Assembly (NCBI GenBank): GCA_018262795.1
Contig: JADFDM010000003.1
Span: forward strand, 1-64,000
Direction of reading: 5' to 3'
From: Sphingobacteriales bacterium
GTDB taxonomy: Bacteria > Bacteroidota > Bacteroidia > Chitinophagales > LD1
DNA: 64,000 bases
Below are positions 1 to 8,857 of this stretch, piece after piece; the stretch's first letter is position 1, and each line of letters opens with the position of its first letter. Both the position numbers and the translations under genes were made by a program. The notes beneath the pieces were generated by a model that worked only from the letters and a program-made list of their open reading frames with translations, did not search any database and was not told the origin of the DNA.

Positions 1-1
1 T

Positions 2-94
2 CTCTCTGCCCCCATCCGCTTTGCCGGTGCAGAGATGCTTTACCGGGCAGGTTTTGCAATCGGGGGTTCTATACTTCATTTACTTCCCCGCTAA
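2..94 (+). pseudogene. C-terminal end of an unidentified protein, truncated by the window edge
   Basis: An open frame enters from the window edge and stops at TAA 92-94. It encodes about 30 residues containing FAGAEML and AGFAIG. Almost the same peptide is encoded on the minus strand at 18482-18581, where it also lies close to a stop codon, so this is either the tail of a multicopy gene or a dispersed fragment. The family is not recognised. Whether the gene is intact cannot be judged because its start lies outside the window. Confidence 0.3.
5..63 (+). repeat. 59-nt repeat, copy A (inverted relative to 18516-18574)
   Basis: Aligned by eye with the reverse complement of 18516-18574, this stretch matches at 54 of 59 positions. 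The match may extend past the left window edge. Both copies share one reading frame, so they may be ends of paralogous genes. The pair brackets the secreted-protein island in inverted orientation. Confidence 0.65.
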
Positions 95-228
95 TTCCTC
101 ATTCGCACAGTATCTCTTTTCATACCTCCATTCCAAGTTAAATTCTTATCCCATCAAAATTTTAACTTAATCCTTGCTTTATTTAAAAGTGACTATTTAT
201 TAAATTCGGCTTTCTAAATCCTTGGATT

Positions 229-3200
229 ATGAAAAAATTGTTCTCTACTCTTCTGAGTTTAGGTATTTTATTTACCGCTCAATCGCAAACTTCAGTCATC
301 ATCAATACCGGTACTCCCGGCACTCCGGCTTATAATGCAGGGCCTATTTACAGGTCTTCATCCGCCAGTGCCTACGATGCCAGCCGATACGCTTACCTTT
401 ATACTCAAAGTGAATTGGCCGCAGCGGGCATCTTCCCGGGATCTACCATTACCCAATTAGGCTGGGCAAAGAGCAACAATGCCACTACACTCGGTTCGGG
501 CATATTTCGCATTTACCTCAAAACATCTGCCGCCACTGATTTCAGCAATGCCACCGAAACTTGGGCCAATCTGAATGCAGGAACTACGATGGTGTATGAA
601 AACCTCAGTCAGGAAATACCCGATTCGGTTGCCCCGAGCTATATTCTGTTTCCCTTCAACACATCATTTATGTACACCGGTGGTTCGCTTGAAATTTCTA
701 CCGAGTGGGATATAAACGGGGTGAGTGGCAACCCTACCACCGGTTCATTCAATTGGTTGTGGAGTACTGTTGCAGACCGAATTTACGGAACCGGCCAAAC
801 CTCTTTGGCGAATGCGGCCACTCTTTCTTCTACCACTAATTCTATTAGCACTATTGATGATTATCGGCCCTTTATTCAAATCACATTCTCTCCACCTACC
901 GGCTTAGATGCTTCTCTTAGTCCGATCACCGCCCCAATGTGCCCCGGCAGTAATCCGGTACAAATAAAGTTGACAAATTCGGGACAGGACGATGTGGATT
1001 CTGCCATGATTTCATGGTCGGTGAATGGAGTAGCACAAACTCCCTTCCAGTGGAATGGAACTTTAGCCACCGGCAACTCCTCCACGATCACACTCGGCAA
1101 TTATACTTTTGTAGCCGGAACCTCTTACGATATTCTCACTTATCTCACGGATGTAAACGGCTTAGGGCCGGACAGCACCAGTATGAACGATACAGCAAAC
1201 GTTATCGGATTACAAACGGGATTGACCGGCAACTATACTATTGATAGCTCCTCGGCTACAACCGGAACCAATTTTCAAAGTTTTACAGATTTTGTAGCTG
1301 CACTAAACACGGTTGGCATTTGCGGGCCTACTGTAGTTGATGTAGTACCCGGTTCAGGGCCTTACATAGAGCAGGTTACACTGCCGGAAATTAGCAGCAT
1401 GTCGGCAGTGAACACGGTAACTATTAACGGGCATGGCGAAACACTGGAGTATAGCTCCACTACCTCCGGCAGTCGCGCGACCTTGTTGTTGAATGGAGCG
1501 GATCATTTTATTGTGGACAGTTTACATATTGCCGCTAACGGAACTTATGGTTTTGGCGTGCAACTGACCGGTGGTGCCGATTCTAATACCATCAGTAATT
1601 GTGTGGTAGATATAAACATCACTTCTACCTCTACCAATTATGCCGGAATCGTTATCAGTAGTTCGCTTACTTCAGCCACAGGAACAGGCAATACCGACTG
1701 TGACGGCAATACCATCACCGGCAATGTGGTAAATGGGGGCTACTATGGAATTACGTTGGTAGCAAATAGTTCCACCTACATGATTTTTGGAAACAGTGTA
1801 ACCAATAACCAAGTGAATGATGTCTATTCTTATGGGATCTATCTGAACGGAAATGACGGAACGCTGGTAGAAGGCAATGACATCAGTCGCCCCTTAAGAG
1901 CCAACCCTTCGACCTTTTATGGCATTTATCTTACTTCGGTCAGTTACAGTGTTACGGTCTCCAAAAACCGCATTCATAATTCCTTCGATGGCAACACTGC
2001 CAGCACCAGTGCCTCTTATGGAATAGACTTAACGAATTGCGATGCCATAGCCGGAAAGGAAAACCTGATAGTGAATAATGTGATTTACAATTTCAACAAT
2101 GCCGGTACGCAGAATGGTTTTTTAATTGGCAGTTCCGATTATGCTAAATTTTATCACAACACCATTTCGTTAGATGATCAAAATGCGACCTGCGCGACTT
2201 GTGCTACCAGAGGTTATTACTTGCAAACGGCAGCAGTGACCGGGCAAGAATTTATTGACAATAACATTTCTATTACCCGAACCGGAGGAGGAGATGCGCA
2301 GGGGATGTATTATGCAGTCACCGGCTCTTCTTTTATTTCAGACTACAACAATATATATGTAGCTGCCGGAGGCACAGTAAATGACATCGGCTATTTTAAC
2401 GGAGCCGCTCAAACCACCCTTGCCGATTGGCAAACTGCCACCGGGCAAGATTCCAATTCATTAGCCGTGAACCCACTTTTCACCAGTCCAATTCTTGGAA
2501 ATTTTGCTCCCTCCAATCCCGCGCTGAATGATAGTGGAACCTATGTAGGAATAGCGGATGATATCAACGGAACTCCGAGAAGCCTTACCACCCCCGACAT
2601 TGGGGCGTATGAATTTGACATCAGCGGAAAAGATGCCGGGGTTACTGCCATCACTACGGCAGCTTGTGCCGGCCCTGATTCAATAAAGGTGACGGTGCAA
2701 AATTTTGGTACCGATACACTGCATACAGTAATGGTTTATTGCTTCCTCAACGGAACTCCTACTCCCAACAGCGGTACCACGTTTACTCTGAACTTGGCTT
2801 CAGCGGCTTCGGCAGAGGTGAATATGGGCAGTGTGACTTATGCCAGCGGAACTTCCTATAGTGTGACGGCATTTACTTCTATGCCCAACGGATCTGCCGA
2901 TGGCAACAATGCTAATGACACGGTAACGATACCTGTAAATTTAATGCTGTCAGGTACTTACACCATCAACTCCGCAGTGGCCACCGGTGGAAGTAATTAC
3001 CAAACCTTGACGGAGGTGGCGAATGATTTGAATACTTACGGCATTTGCGGGCCGGTGGTATTTAATGTAGTATCCGGCTCGGGGCCTTATGTGAATCAGC
3101 AACTCGATTTAGGAAACATCACGGGAACTTCGGCTATCAATACTATTACCCTCAATGGAAACGGGGAATGGCTCTCCTTTGCCTCTACCACTACTTCCGA

Positions 3201-5610
3201 TAGAGCGGGCATTCGCTTAGACGGCTCCGATTATGTGACCATTGATAGTTTTGTGATTGAAGCCACCGGCACCTATGGTTTTGGAATACAATTAGTGGGC
3301 GCTGCCGATAACAACATCATTCGGAACAATACTATCTATACCGATACCTCTGCCACCTCCTCTAATTTTGCGGGGATCGTGGTTTCCAACTCTACTTCCT
3401 CTGCTACCACATCAGGAGCCACTGCTACCAACAACCTTATCGAAAACAATAGCATCCACGGAGGATATTACGGAATTACCTTGGTGGGGGTGTCTTCTAC
3501 AAACCATATCCCCAACAACAAAATTATCGGTAATTCCGTTTCAACCTACCACTACTATGGCATCTATAGTTATTACCAAGACTCCGTTATCATTGAAGGA
3601 AATCGGGTGGAACAACGCGATACCGGCAGCTCTACCTGTTACGGTGTTTATGCTTATTACAATGACTATTGCAGCGTTTCAAAAAATAGAGTGATTACGA
3701 AGGGGGCGACTACCAACTACGGTATTTACGTTTATTACTGCGATGCTTCGTCAGCGCTACCGAATGAAGTGTCGAATAATTTTGTGAGTTGCCTAACGGG
3801 TACAGGAACGGCTTATGGTATTTATCCGTACAACAACTCTTACACCAACGTGTACCACAACTCGGTGAATATGCTGGGAGGAGGCGCTACTACGGGACGA
3901 GCGTTTTATTTCAATAGTTCTACCACAGGAGCTTACGGCTTTGTAAATGTGAAGAATAACATCGGTGTAAATACCGGAGGCGGCTATGCTTTGGAAATCA
4001 GCAGCGGTGCGGTGACGTTGGGGTACCTTACTTCGATGGATAATAATGACTGGTATGGCACCGGTGCGGTGCTGGCGCGATATAACAACAGCGACTACAG
4101 CGATTTGACTTCGTGGAAGGCGGCTACTTTACTCGACTCCAATTCCATTAGCATGAACCCTTTGTTTGTTTCGGCTACTGACCTGCACGCCTCACTTAAT
4201 TTCTTGAATGACCGAGGGGCTTTGGGAACCGGAATAAATGAGGATATAGATGGAGATGTTCGCTGCCCGAATATAGGATGCGCGGGTAGCACGCTTCGCC
4301 CCGATATTGGTGCCGATGAATTTTTCGGCACACCGATTTCAGTGGATATGGGTATTCAGAATTTAGCTAACCCGATTCAGACTTCCTGTTATTCTAATGC
4401 CGAGCCGGTAGCCGTGACCGTGAAGAATTTCAACTCTCAGAGCATAGATTTTGCAGCGAACCCAATCACCGTTTCTGTCAGTGTAAGCGGCCCCAACCCA
4501 ATGACCTTTACCCCGGTAGTTATCAGCACCGATACTTTGGGTGCCGATTCTTCCTTAGTGGTAAATATTTCTAACAGCTACGACATGTCGCAACCGGGAG
4601 ATTATGTATTCACCATGACCGTACATGAGTCGTCAGATGGAAATCCGCTGAATGATTCTACGCTTGCCAGCATTAATTTCTCTGTTGGCTCCATCGCAAA
4701 CACTTTCGCGCAAACTTGCTCCGGCTCCGCTTTTGAATTGAAGATGGATAGCATCACCGGGCCGATTCAATGGCAATCATATAATAGTGCAAACAGTGTT
4801 TGGATCAACGAAACAGGTGTTGGCTTTGATTCGATAGCTTATAGTGTTTCTCCTACTGTTACCACCATCTACCGCGCTTTGGTTTGTGGCACTTTTGCTT
4901 CCTCTCCCGATACTCTTGAACCTGTTTATTCCACTCCGCCAACAACTACGAACGATACTATTTGTGGTCCCGGAATGGCCATGCTCACTGCCGTAGGAAC
5001 AGGAACCAGTGCTTGGTACGATGCCATTACCGGTGGAAATTTAGTCGCTACAGGTGATACGCTGAATGTATCCGTAACAGGCGATACTACTTTCTATGCC
5101 GAAAAGGGAATCACGCTAACAGGCGGCTCCGGCTTGCTTAAAATAACAGAGATAGATGTGGATCAACCGGATGGAATAGAAATTCAGAACCTTTCATCGC
5201 AGCCCATCAATACCACCGGTTGGGTGGTAGCAATATCTAACAGCTACTCCAATATTAATTTGGTCAATAGTTTATTGTGGAGCTTGCCTAATTCTATTGC
5301 TCCGGGGCAGATATTGTTTAAAACAGATGCCACCGGTAGTAATTATTGGGGGAACAATATTTTGTGGAACCCCGGCAGCGAAGGCTGGGCACTGATATTA
5401 GACAACAATGGCAATGTGGTTGATTATGTAGTGTGGGATTGGCCACAGACCGCCTTGGCCGGCTTTAACCCTACCATCAACGGCTTTAGTGTAACCATAG
5501 GGTCGCAATGGAGTGGAGTACCGTTGAGCACCGTAGGTATTTCTGCCGCACAGTCTTTAAATCGTCAAGGGAATTCTGACAATAATGATGCGACCGACTT
5601 TAGCTGGTAA
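229..5610 (+). CDS. Giant secreted beta-helix protein, N-terminal part ending at a premature stop
   Basis: This 1793-residue product starts with a clear signal peptide (MKKLFSTLLSLG to AQSQ). Two long related blocks follow, starting near residues 330 and 908; each opens with a GxYTI...GxNxQ segment and a GICGPxV motif, then continues as parallel beta-helix (pectate-lyase-like) repeats rich in N, G and Y. Near residues 1637-1790 there is a lamin-tail-like domain (LLKITEIDVD, then GIEIQN). The frame ends at TAA 5608-5610 but continues open in the same frame as 5620-7032, which carries the T9SS sorting domain missing here. It is therefore best read as one gene of about 2267 codons broken by a nonsense codon. 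As written, the product would enter the periplasm without a T9SS signal. The likely role of the intact protein is surface adhesion or carbohydrate binding; no catalytic residues were recognised. Confidence 0.85.
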   Translation: MKKLFSTLLSLGILFTAQSQTSVIINTGTPGTPAYNAGPIYRSSSASAYDASRYAYLYTQSELAAAGIFPGSTITQLGWAKSNNATTLGSGIFRIYLKTSAATDFSNATETWANLNAGTTMVYENLSQEIPDSVAPSYILFPFNTSFMYTGGSLEISTEWDINGVSGNPTTGSFNWLWSTVADRIYGTGQTSLANAATLSSTTNSISTIDDYRPFIQITFSPPTGLDASLSPITAPMCPGSNPVQIKLTNSGQDDVDSAMISWSVNGVAQTPFQWNGTLATGNSSTITLGNYTFVAGTSYDILTYLTDVNGLGPDSTSMNDTANVIGLQTGLTGNYTIDSSSATTGTNFQSFTDFVAALNTVGICGPTVVDVVPGSGPYIEQVTLPEISSMSAVNTVTINGHGETLEYSSTTSGSRATLLLNGADHFIVDSLHIAANGTYGFGVQLTGGADSNTISNCVVDINITSTSTNYAGIVISSSLTSATGTGNTDCDGNTITGNVVNGGYYGITLVANSSTYMIFGNSVTNNQVNDVYSYGIYLNGNDGTLVEGNDISRPLRANPSTFYGIYLTSVSYSVTVSKNRIHNSFDGNTASTSASYGIDLTNCDAIAGKENLIVNNVIYNFNNAGTQNGFLIGSSDYAKFYHNTISLDDQNATCATCATRGYYLQTAAVTGQEFIDNNISITRTGGGDAQGMYYAVTGSSFISDYNNIYVAAGGTVNDIGYFNGAAQTTLADWQTATGQDSNSLAVNPLFTSPILGNFAPSNPALNDSGTYVGIADDINGTPRSLTTPDIGAYEFDISGKDAGVTAITTAACAGPDSIKVTVQNFGTDTLHTVMVYCFLNGTPTPNSGTTFTLNLASAASAEVNMGSVTYASGTSYSVTAFTSMPNGSADGNNANDTVTIPVNLMLSGTYTINSAVATGGSNYQTLTEVANDLNTYGICGPVVFNVVSGSGPYVNQQLDLGNITGTSAINTITLNGNGEWLSFASTTTSDRAGIRLDGSDYVTIDSFVIEATGTYGFGIQLVGAADNNIIRNNTIYTDTSATSSNFAGIVVSNSTSSATTSGATATNNLIENNSIHGGYYGITLVGVSSTNHIPNNKIIGNSVSTYHYYGIYSYYQDSVIIEGNRVEQRDTGSSTCYGVYAYYNDYCSVSKNRVITKGATTNYGIYVYYCDASSALPNEVSNNFVSCLTGTGTAYGIYPYNNSYTNVYHNSVNMLGGGATTGRAFYFNSSTTGAYGFVNVKNNIGVNTGGGYALEISSGAVTLGYLTSMDNNDWYGTGAVLARYNNSDYSDLTSWKAATLLDSNSISMNPLFVSATDLHASLNFLNDRGALGTGINEDIDGDVRCPNIGCAGSTLRPDIGADEFFGTPISVDMGIQNLANPIQTSCYSNAEPVAVTVKNFNSQSIDFAANPITVSVSVSGPNPMTFTPVVISTDTLGADSSLVVNISNSYDMSQPGDYVFTMTVHESSDGNPLNDSTLASINFSVGSIANTFAQTCSGSAFELKMDSITGPIQWQSYNSANSVWINETGVGFDSIAYSVSPTVTTIYRALVCGTFASSPDTLEPVYSTPPTTTNDTICGPGMAMLTAVGTGTSAWYDAITGGNLVATGDTLNVSVTGDTTFYAEKGITLTGGSGLLKITEIDVDQPDGIEIQNLSSQPINTTGWVVAISNSYSNINLVNSLLWSLPNSIAPGQILFKTDATGSNYWGNNILWNPGSEGWALILDNNGNVVDYVVWDWPQTALAGFNPTINGFSVTIGSQWSGVPLSTVGISAAQSLNRQGNSDNNDATDFSW

Positions 5611-5619
5611 ACAGAAAAT

Positions 5620-7032
5620 GTGGGCTTCCAAAACACCGGCCTGAGTACCGTTTTTCAAGGCGGCTCTTGTAGCAGTTCACGGGTGTCGGCTTATGTTTCC
5701 GTATTGCCTACGCCTCATGTTGACTTAGGAGCAGATACTACGCAATGCGAAGGAACTATTGTATTAGATGCACAAAACGCAGGAGACACTTACGTTTGGA
5801 GTACCGGAGCTACTTCACAAACAATTATTGCCGATACGTTGGGCACTTATTCGGTGACGGCCACTGCGGCTAATGGCTGCACGGATGCCGATGCGATTAA
5901 CGTAAATATTGTTCCTTACCCTACGGTAAATTTGGGAAACGATACCGCCCAATGTGGTGGAGTGGTTATTCTCTCTACCTCTAATGCTTCCAATACCTTC
6001 CATTGGAATAACGGAAGTTCGCTGCCGTTTCTTACCGTAGTAGCTACGGGAACATATAGTGTTACAGTGACTACTCCTGAAGGATGTAAGCGAACTGACT
6101 CTGTAGATATAACAATAAATCCGGCTGTTTCAGTCGTGTTGCGCGATGATACCGCTCAGTGCGGAGGCAGTGTGCTCTTAGATGCCGGCAATGCGGGTAA
6201 TAATTATTCATGGAGTACAGGAGCAACCACACAAACAATTTCGGCTGCGCAAACGGGAACGTATAGCGTAGTAGTTACTTCCCCTGATAATTGTTCTGCT
6301 ACCGATTCGGTGAATATTACCATCCACGCTTTCCCTGTTATTAATTTGGGTACTGACACTTCTATTTGCGGAGTTTCTAAAACTCTCGATGCGGGTAATC
6401 CGGGAAGCACGTATTTGTGGAGCACTGCGGAAACCGGTCAAACGATTGTGGCCGACACCACTGGAACTTATTCTGTGATGGTCAGCAGTTCTGCGGGTTG
6501 CGAATCTTCTGATACGGTAACCCTCACCTTCCACACCAATCCATCGGTATCATTTAATGTGGCAGATACTATTTGTAACAATGCTTCCCCTATTTCACTT
6601 TCGGGCCAGCCTGCCGGTGGTGTATTTTCAGGAAATGGAGTGTCGGGAAATAATTTCAATCCTTCCGGCTTAGGTGCGGGCTTCCAGAGTCTTGTGTATT
6701 CCTACACTGATGGAAATGGATGCTCGGTCAATGCTACGGACAGTATAGAAGTAGTTATTTGCACCGGAATTTCAGAAGCTTCAGCTAATTTATCAGTAGC
6801 TATTTATCCAAACCCAAGCACCGGTCAAGTATTTGTTGATTTGACTTCGTTAAGCGGCAAAGCGGTAACCATGCAGGTGTACTCTCCCGAAGGGAAGTTG
6901 GTTGTTCATTCCTCTTTTGAAGCGGATAAAAACATTCGTCTAATTGATTTGAGCAATCAAGCACAAGGGCTTTACCTGATTAAGATTGTATCAAACCATC
7001 TTGCGCTGACGAAGCGAATAGTAGTTCAGTAA
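5620..7032 (+). CDS. C-terminal part of the same giant protein: Ig-like repeats and T9SS sorting domain
   Basis: This 470-codon frame starts at GTG 5620, only nine bases after the TAA at 5608-5610 and in the same frame as the upstream gene. It has no signal peptide. It consists of four Ig/PKD-like repeats of about 75 residues (pattern DLGxDTxQC, then YxWSTGATxQTI and GTYSVxVT), a linker, and a typical type A T9SS C-terminal domain beginning at VAIYPNPSTG and ending KRIVVQ. Without a signal peptide it could not reach the T9SS on its own, so it is most likely a stranded fragment unless the stop is read through or is a sequencing error. A 12-bp-stem terminator follows directly. Confidence 0.75.
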   Translation: MGFQNTGLSTVFQGGSCSSSRVSAYVSVLPTPHVDLGADTTQCEGTIVLDAQNAGDTYVWSTGATSQTIIADTLGTYSVTATAANGCTDADAINVNIVPYPTVNLGNDTAQCGGVVILSTSNASNTFHWNNGSSLPFLTVVATGTYSVTVTTPEGCKRTDSVDITINPAVSVVLRDDTAQCGGSVLLDAGNAGNNYSWSTGATTQTISAAQTGTYSVVVTSPDNCSATDSVNITIHAFPVINLGTDTSICGVSKTLDAGNPGSTYLWSTAETGQTIVADTTGTYSVMVSSSAGCESSDTVTLTFHTNPSVSFNVADTICNNASPISLSGQPAGGVFSGNGVSGNNFNPSGLGAGFQSLVYSYTDGNGCSVNATDSIEVVICTGISEASANLSVAIYPNPSTGQVFVDLTSLSGKAVTMQVYSPEGKLVVHSSFEADKNIRLIDLSNQAQGLYLIKIVSNHLALTKRIVVQ

Positions 7033-7045
7033 ATTAACTGATACA

Positions 7046-7080
7046 CAAAAGAGCCGCTCTTCAAGGCGGCTCTTTTGCTT
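7046..7080. terminator. Strong rho-independent terminator
   Basis: A perfect 12-bp stem (CAAAAGAGCCGC at 7046-7057 with GCGGCTCTTTTG at 7066-7077) has an 8-nt loop and is followed by T-rich sequence. It sits 14 bases after the stop of the giant surface gene. Confidence 0.85.
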
Positions 7081-7162
7081 TTGGTATTTATAGGTTTTCT
7101 TAACGAATACATTTGTTCGTCTGTTTAATTTTACCCCAAGCGATGATTTTATATTTTCGGAA

Positions 7163-8245
7163 ATGCGAATTGAAATGAAAAGATTAAAAGGGGGCAGGAT
7201 TCTACTCTTTGTTTGGATAACTCTTTTCACAAGTTTAGGGAGCACTGCTCAGCAGCCTCCCCAAGCCGATGCGGAAGGGAGTTTAGTAAAATGGATGACG
7301 CTTCAGGAAGCGATGGAGAAAGTGAAAACGCAGCCCAAGCCCATCATCATGGATTTTTATACCGACTGGTGCGGCTGGTGTAAAAAAATGATGACCACCA
7401 CTTATGCAAATCCGGGGCTGGCGCAATACATCAACACGAACTTTTATCCTGTTAAATTTAATGCGGAAACAAAAGATACGGTAGAATATCTCGGGCAAAA
7501 ATACGGCCCTTTGGGAGTAGGGCAGCGAACCACCAATGCACTGGCCGTAAAATTATTGCAGAACAAGTTGATGTATCCCACCACTCTATTTCTGAACAGC
7601 TATGACAAAACAAAAAATGAATTTGGCTTCAGCATGTTAGCCAGCGGATATTTAGATCAAACGAAACTCGAACCTATTTTGATTTTTAGTTTAGAAAATG
7701 TTTTCCGCAATTCGAGCTATGACGACTTTAAGGTAGAATTTGATCGTGCCTTTTATGACACTTCCACCAATTCAAAAATGAAATTGGTAAAATGGAAAAA
7801 ACCGACTGAAGTACTGAGTAAGGAGGGCGTTTCTAAAAAGAAAACATTGGTGTTTATCCATACCGATTGGTGCAATGCCTGCAAGGTGATGTATCGAACT
7901 TCATTTGAAGATACCCTCACAAAGAAATTGTTGCAAGACGACTTTGAGTTAGTAGATTTTAATCCGGAAATAACCGATACCATTATTTACAAAGGACAAT
8001 CCTATTTCAACCCCCGAAGCCCTCAAATGCCGTTTCACCAACTCGCTATGGCTTTAACTAAGAATAACTTTGTGCTGCCTACCTTAGTAATCATGGATGA
8101 AAGCAAAAATATTCTGGATGCTATTCCTTTCTATCTTAACCCACATATACTGAGCGATATTGCCACATACTACGGAAACGACATCTTCAAAACCAAGTCG
8201 TGGAATGACTTTATGAAGGAGCGCAAAAGCGACAAAGCCAACTAA
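7163..8245 (+). CDS. Secreted protein with two thioredoxin-like domains
   Basis: This 360-residue protein has an N-terminal signal sequence (about residues 10-29, ending STAQ) and two thioredoxin-fold domains of the thioredoxin_7/DUF255-like type. The first has a WCGWCKK redox motif (cysteines 70 and 73, preceded by FYTD); the second has WCNACK (cysteines 237 and 240, preceded by HTD). Both CxxC pairs are intact. Likely role: periplasmic thiol-disulfide exchange, perhaps on exported proteins of the neighbouring surface island. A TATTTTCG box at 7152-7159 lies three bases before the ATG, so the transcript is probably leaderless or nearly so. MKRLKG, five codons in, is an alternative start. Substrate unknown. 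Confidence 0.85.
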   Translation: MRIEMKRLKGGRILLFVWITLFTSLGSTAQQPPQADAEGSLVKWMTLQEAMEKVKTQPKPIIMDFYTDWCGWCKKMMTTTYANPGLAQYINTNFYPVKFNAETKDTVEYLGQKYGPLGVGQRTTNALAVKLLQNKLMYPTTLFLNSYDKTKNEFGFSMLASGYLDQTKLEPILIFSLENVFRNSSYDDFKVEFDRAFYDTSTNSKMKLVKWKKPTEVLSKEGVSKKKTLVFIHTDWCNACKVMYRTSFEDTLTKKLLQDDFELVDFNPEITDTIIYKGQSYFNPRSPQMPFHQLAMALTKNNFVLPTLVIMDESKNILDAIPFYLNPHILSDIATYYGNDIFKTKSWNDFMKERKSDKAN

Positions 8246-8290
8246 CCAAGTTTTTATAATTCTGGAACCACATATTCGCTCACCATTTTT

Positions 8291-8298
8291 TATGTTTG
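8291..8298 (+). promoter_or_regulatory. -7 box TATGTTTG, leaderless-type promoter
   Basis: A perfect match to the Bacteroidota -7 consensus TAnnTTTG is followed by four bases (GCGC) and then the ATG at 8303. In this phylum transcription begins a few bases after the box, which places +1 at or next to the A of ATG. No clear -33 TTTG was found. Confidence 0.55.
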
Positions 8299-8302
8299 GC
8301 GC

Positions 8303-8740
8303 ATGAAATTATTTTCCGCTCTATCCATCGCTCTCTTGCTGTTGTGTCATTTGGCTTCACTCGGCCAAACCAATACAGAGCCTCAAACATATACTCATCG
8401 CGATTCAGTGAATTTGGCAAAGTTAAATTCGGGGGCCAACCTGATGATTGCCGGTGGGGTAGGCTTATTTGGAGCAGGAGGTTATCTGCTTTATCAGGGC
8501 ATCACCGTTTACCGCACTCGCGATAACAGTGGCAAGCAATCGGCCCAATCACAAAACGACCAAAACAAAAAACAAGGAACCATTTATTTGGCGGCTGCCG
8601 GTGTAGGCTTTGCTGCCGGTATTGTGCTGACTGCCTTTGGCGCTCGCAATAAAGTAGAGTTTAAACGCAGAAAAAAAGAAATGGCGATGGACATCGGCAT
8701 ACTGCAAAGCGGTCAGTTGGGTTTAGCAATGACTTTTTAA
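8303..8740 (+). CDS. Small membrane protein of unknown function
   Basis: This 145-residue protein has a cleavable-looking signal (MKLFSALSIALLLL to SLGQ), then a charged stretch and two hydrophobic segments (about residues 49-70 and 91-110) separated by a Q/N/K-rich linker, followed by a basic KRRKKE patch. It resembles small Bacteroidota membrane proteins with paired glycine-rich helices. No catalytic motif is visible and no family was recognised. Convincing features are the start next to a perfect -7 box, the coherent signal peptide and the placement between two transcribed genes. The job is unknown; the gene stands alone, with gltA having its own promoter. Confidence 0.7.
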   Translation: MKLFSALSIALLLLCHLASLGQTNTEPQTYTHRDSVNLAKLNSGANLMIAGGVGLFGAGGYLLYQGITVYRTRDNSGKQSAQSQNDQNKKQGTIYLAAAGVGFAAGIVLTAFGARNKVEFKRRKKEMAMDIGILQSGQLGLAMTF

Positions 8741-8782
8741 ACCTTATACCTGATTTTTGGTTTTTAGATTTAGTGGTTTTAT

Positions 8783-8790
8783 TACTTTTG
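8783..8790 (+). promoter_or_regulatory. -7 box TACTTTTG for gltA
   Basis: This is a perfect TAnnTTTG match. A TTTG at 8756-8759 may be the -33 element, although the gap of 23 bases is at the long end. The predicted transcript has a leader of about 60 nt before the ATG at 8858. Confidence 0.5.
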
Positions 8791-8857
8791 GCACGCCTCA
8801 GGGCAAACCTGGTTTTCACACAGGAGTATTTTTTCAAAATTTCTCAATACCTATTTT

